A DNA stretch of 64,000 nt from Paramarasmius palmivorus (lineage: Eukaryota > Basidiomycota > Agaricomycetes > Agaricales > Marasmiaceae), in assembly GCA_037176845.1 (NCBI GenBank), contig JAYKXP010000024.1, forward strand, positions 496,001-560,000, written 5' to 3'. How positions within the stretch are numbered: the first letter of the stretch is position 1; every line of letters starts with the position of its first letter. The notes beneath the pieces were generated by a model. It did not search any database, was not told where the DNA came from, and saw nothing but the letters and a program-made list of their open reading frames with translations. Positions 60,230 through 64,000 of the stretch are shown one piece after another. The translations under genes and the position numbers were made by a program.

Positions 60230-62819
60230 TCAGCTTCCTCCCAACTGAAAGAGGTTGGACGAATGGGAATTGGGCATCGGCATATCTCCGTAACTCTCCC
60301 TATCCGGTGGGTGCGAAGGAGCGAACATGCTGACTGTCGGTGGTGCGATCGTACTCAGATTCGAGTACCAGTCGTATTTCCAAGCCTCGCTTTGGCCGCT
60401 GAACGTCAACTCCGGGTTGTTGCGAGGAGGAAGAGTCGACGGGCCCGGGGCTGGGGGCGATTGGGCTCTTGACAAGGGTGTCCCTTTCCTATTAGTTGCC
60501 TCGCGTAGCAGTGCGGTTAAAATGGATGTTGCTGCTCCAGAAAGTCTATTACCCTCCCGCGACTGCAATCGGACATGTGGCAATGTTTGGATCGTCCTAG
60601 CGAGAACAGCTTCTGCCTGCGCTTGGATAGACTGTTCTGGTGACTTCCATGCCATTAGCGCGATAAGACCAACAGCAGCCTCGAGGACACCAATGGGACC
60701 AATGACATCCCAGTGTAGATGAACTACGTCCGTTGGAATCGACTCGGTCTTGACCCTGCAAAGCATCTCGACCATGTCGCACTGTAAACGTAACATCTCG
60801 ATGCAAGCATCCATGCAGATGACCCGACTCTGCTTTCTGGACATGTATGGTGGGAAAGGAGGAAAGTATTGCAAATTCTCCTTCTCACCGGTGACATACC
60901 CGAGATGCAACTTGATACGAGCGAATAGGTACCACGTCGAAAGGGTGTACCATTGGCGGAAATTGAGAGTCGACGTTAAGGACGAGGCATTGAACTCGAG
61001 GCTATCCCCATTCCGAATACGATATTCGAATGGTAGACGCTTCCTCCACTGTTCGAGACTTTCATCGAGATCATAGACAGTCTTTGGCGAGGGGCGGTCA
61101 ACCGCAATGCACTGAGGAAGATCTGTCAACTGACACGAGTACAGGGACCGGATTGCGTGACTATTTCACCTTTGCATTGATTTCGCCAACGATGTTACTC
61201 AACCTGATCAATGCAGATTGGTATATCCCAAAGAAGTTCGATGCACCATCGGGGTGGCTTAGCATCACGGACACGAATCCCGGTACCTCCATGTCGACCA
61301 TCTGCGGTCTCCCTAGGATAGATGCAGAAAACCTGCGAAATGAAATCAGTGACACATTGTTGGGAGGCCAATTACTAAGTAATATGCGCTCACCTCTCCC
61401 AAGTCATTAGATTGCACCACGCTAGCGTGCGGAGGCATTTCTCTTGTTGAGGCATGCCAGACCCTCCATACTTGTCCGGGTCGCAGTGAATTCCTAAGGA
61501 CTGGGCTATCCTGATCCACGTCCCTAGGAGTTTCCATGATTCGGTGATGAAACCGTTTTTCGTGTAGAAGCTGCAAAGCAAGGGCACGGCTAGACATGCG
61601 AGAACAGCTCCATCGGTGAAGAGTGGTTTTGTGCGACCGGACAGCGGGGAGCCAGACGCGTTTTCGGCTATTTGGAGGGCAGCGTTAGCATAGACGGAGT
61701 ATTGATCGACACTCTCTAGACGAGGATTGACGAGCTGAATGTCTAGGTGTGGGGTACACGCTAGGACAGTAAATATAAGTGACAGCCAGGATGCATTCAG
61801 TCCTCGGCCAGCCATGTCAGGGAAACGGAGAGTATTCCACATTTGCATCACGGAAGACCGGAGCCAATGCTCTGGAATGCCAAAGTTCCAGTTAACTTCG
61901 GCAAAGAATGTAGACAGGACTTGTGATATGATTTCGTTAGGCGGAAGCCTTTGTGTCAATTGCTCGACCGAAAAGGATGGCGTGTATGAATACTGCCTAG
62001 GGTCTTCAGCCACCGCAACGGAAACGATATCTGTCAACGACGAATGGACGAATTTTGAGGTCGTCGATCCATCCTTCAAACACTGTAAATGCCTAGTAAA
62101 CAAAAAGATGCGAAATTATTTATTGACCAAGAACTCTTACCGAGTGTAGAAGATCCCAGGAACTTCTGTGACCCATGAACTCCCTCTGGTCCCCTAGTGC
62201 CTCCTGTAATAGACTCCAAGCAGCATCGTATCCTTCCCTTGTCACGGTCACCCGGAGTGTGTCATCGTCATCGTCCTGGGATTGGGGCTCTGGTGACGAA
62301 TACGGGGAGTCTTGCGCAAAACCGCCCGGGGACAAATCGCTCAGGTATGCTGACGGGGAGCGCGCACCTGCGCTGCCCGCCGAAGATGTCCTGAAATGAG
62401 CTCGATCTGTATAATCACTTGTACTACCACCTGCGGCGGAATTTTGCTGTTCCAGGGACCGCTCAAGCACGACGATCCTTTCGGACAACTCTTTGATCTT
62501 GGTTTCGCTGTCTGTAGCAGTCCTGAGTCCGCGGTGATCGGGGGGTCGGGCGGGTGTAGGACGAGAAACCGGAACCGATTCCCAACGACATAAGTGAGAG
62601 ACTCCTCGAGAGGTGCAAAGACCACAGGGATAATTTCTATCACAACGCTGTCAAAAAAAAAGGGAACTGATAAGCTGCGGGAAGAGTATCATTCGTGAGT
62701 CATGATCGACAACATACTTGTCTTCGTTTTGTGCATTCTACACAGCTCAAACGTAGTCTTCGCCGAGTCTTCTTCTCTTTGGGAGGTGGCTCTATATTGC
62801 TCGCTGAAGAGCTGGCCAT
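60230..62819 (-). CDS. Zn2Cys6 fungal-specific transcription factor with middle homology domain
   Basis: The start at 62819 gives MASSSASNIEPPPKEKKTRR, then the binuclear cluster LSCVECTKRRQ joined across an intron to RCDRNYPCGLC, so five cysteines are evident and the sixth follows in GVSHLC. A coiled-coil dimerisation stretch comes next (IKELSERIVVLERSLEQQNS). The fungal_trans domain occupies the centre (FAEVNWNFGIPEHWLRSSVM; KLLGTWIRIAQSLGIHCDPD; LRTLAWCNLMTWER joined to the next exon). The C-terminal part contains SLEQWRKRLPFEYRIRNGDS and ends SNLFQLGGS. Several introns are seen. Targets are unknown, and there is no clustered pathway next to it except the mitochondrial carrier. The Cys spacing CX2CX6CX5CX2C is standard. 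Confidence 0.9.
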
Positions 62820-63031
62820 GGGCTGCGGGATAGGAAGGTGAGGATAGGTTAATCAGAGCTGGACATGGCCTTTTAAACCCTGACAGTCCGTCTGAATGAA
62901 CTTAAATTTCAAGTCGCCGACAGGCCTTCGCGAATGATGACAAATCGGCTACTTATAGATGGGAAAGGGACCTATGAAAACATTGCAGAATAGGATAGAG
63001 TATTGTAAACATAACGTACATCGCCACATGA

Positions 63032-64000
63032 CTATACCCCCAGAAGTCGTTTACCCCCTTGCCACACCGCAAAACTGACGGCAGTCATCGGGATGACTTT
63101 GAGATAACCAATACTCAGTCCGACATAAAATCCTCTCCATCCATTTGCCTGCCAAATAGCATGAATAGTTTCTCTCCATGTCAGCCATCGGTCCGGACGG
63201 GAGATACCTCCGACCTGCATTCGCCGTCGAATCACCTCGAAAGGGTACGAGGCAGTCTGAGCCAGCGCTCCTGACACTGCGCCGATAGTGAGGTCTTGTA
63301 TGGGCGTTGGCTTCTTGTTCTCTGCTGTAATGAATCTGGATCGCAAGTAACCCCAGCTGAGGAATGATACACCAGCATACGGTATCATCCCAAACATCGT
63401 GGCACTGAAGCCACGATAAAATTTCAACAGGGGAAATCGTTTGAACAAGTGGTTGTCAGCCACTGCCTCACGGGGTGATGATGACAAGACCGAGGCGTTC
63501 TCGTGGTAGATTTGATGAAAGACGTTGAGAAGAGATGGCCGAGCATTTTGGTCTAGGGATTTGGTGTGATATGCAAGTCGAACTCGAAAAACTTCTAGGG
63601 GATAAGTACAGAAAACGGATATCATTCCTAGAAAGCCAGGATCAGTCCGAAGACTATATGCAATTCTGTGACACTGACCAGATATGGCACCTGCAGAGAA
63701 GCGACGGAAGTTGGTCTCCTCTCGTCTAGTAGGCATCAGAATCTTTTGACCAGCAGTTAAGTGCCATTGTGACGAAATACGAATTGAGTCAACGAACATG
63801 ATGGATTTGGTCGTATGCCATGAATTTGATGGCAGCATACGGAAAAATTCTAAGGAGTGTCACCGAATGTCCTTGAAGGAGTCCTTGTACACCAGATGAC
63901 CTGTATATCTCGCTTCCTGCTCGGAAGACCCCGCTCCAGGTGCCTAAGATGGAAAAGATTTGCGTGACGTTCAATCAACATGAGTGGATGTGAGCTCACC
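63032..64000 (-). CDS. Mitochondrial carrier, Leu5/SLC25A16-like, 5' end cut by window edge
   Basis: Member of the six-helix SLC25 family in the inner membrane. Leu5-type carriers supply coenzyme A or a precursor to the matrix. The stop is at 63032. Carrier signature repeats are visible: YPLEVFRVRL for the second repeat and YPFEVIRRRM for the third, each followed by helices; the block LLQGHSVTLLRIFPYAAIKF marks the end of the first repeat (near 63830). MFGMIPYAGVSFLSWGYLRS and ANGWRGFYVGLSIGYLKVIP plus MTAVSFAVW complete helices 4 to 6. Introns near 63780-63730 and 63690-63630 separate exons. The first repeat and the start lie beyond base 64000. Substrate is inferred from the Leu5-like spacing and not proven. 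Confidence 0.85.

Overview
The window reads as nuclear DNA of a filamentous basidiomycete, most likely a mushroom-forming Agaricomycete. The evidence is dense, mostly spliced genes on both strands, introns of about 45-70 bases with GT/AG ends, and families typical of this group: a DUF6534-type seven-helix protein, a polarisome Spa2 with GIT repeats, a GH15-CBM20 glucoamylase, a Zn2Cys6 regulator and an AROM-like three-domain protein. I found no rRNA, no convincing tRNA, no CRISPR and no intact transposon. All calls come from reading translations by eye; no database search was possible.

Layout. 1-5.1 kb: a PDAT/Lro1-type acyltransferase running off the left edge, divergent from a Gno1/PinX1 G-patch protein, then proteasome subunit beta-5 (Pre2). 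5.9-8.5 kb: a shikimate kinase-dehydroquinase-shikimate dehydrogenase fusion resembling the quinate repressor QutR. 8.8-10.4 kb: a membrane-anchored sterol-ester/acid lipase. 11.6-15.0 kb: a small nuclear-type protein, a tandem duplication and a DUF6534 membrane protein. 15.6-17.0 kb: a quinate/shikimate dehydrogenase, the likely partner of the QutR-like gene. 17.2-21.0 kb: a type II membrane protein resembling PC-esterases, an IMPACT-only protein and glucosamine-6-phosphate deaminase. 21.4-28.3 kb, minus strand: glucoamylase, TFIIIA and Puf6. 28.4-33.6 kb: the INO80 subunit Ies6, a poorly resolved membrane protein and a disordered S/T-P-rich protein behind three MluI boxes.

33.8-38.4 kb, minus strand: a small mitochondrial-type protein, Dsc3, and an ergothioneine synthase module (DinB-FGE) without the usual methyltransferase domain. 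38.4-40.5 kb: weak or hypothetical ORFs. 40.5-51.2 kb, plus strand: asparagine synthetase, Pex1, an aromatic amino acid decarboxylase and the very-long-chain 3-ketoacyl-CoA reductase. 51.4-54.7 kb: Spa2. 55.2-64 kb, minus strand: a large ankyrin protein, a Zn2Cys6 transcription factor and a Leu5-like mitochondrial carrier cut by the right edge.

Most genes are unrelated housekeeping genes. Three themes stand out. The first is quinate/shikimate metabolism: the QutR-like sensor and the dehydrogenase lie about 7 kb apart on the same strand. The second is ribosome biogenesis and gene expression: Gno1, TFIIIA, Puf6 and Ies6, with Puf6 and Ies6 sharing a promoter of about 115 bp. The third is lipid and small-molecule metabolism: Lro1, a sterol-ester lipase, the ketoacyl reductase and the ergothioneine-type synthase. 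Unusual gene-structure details include a start codon split by an intron, a GC-AG intron, a 4-nt coding first exon and a 13-nt exon.
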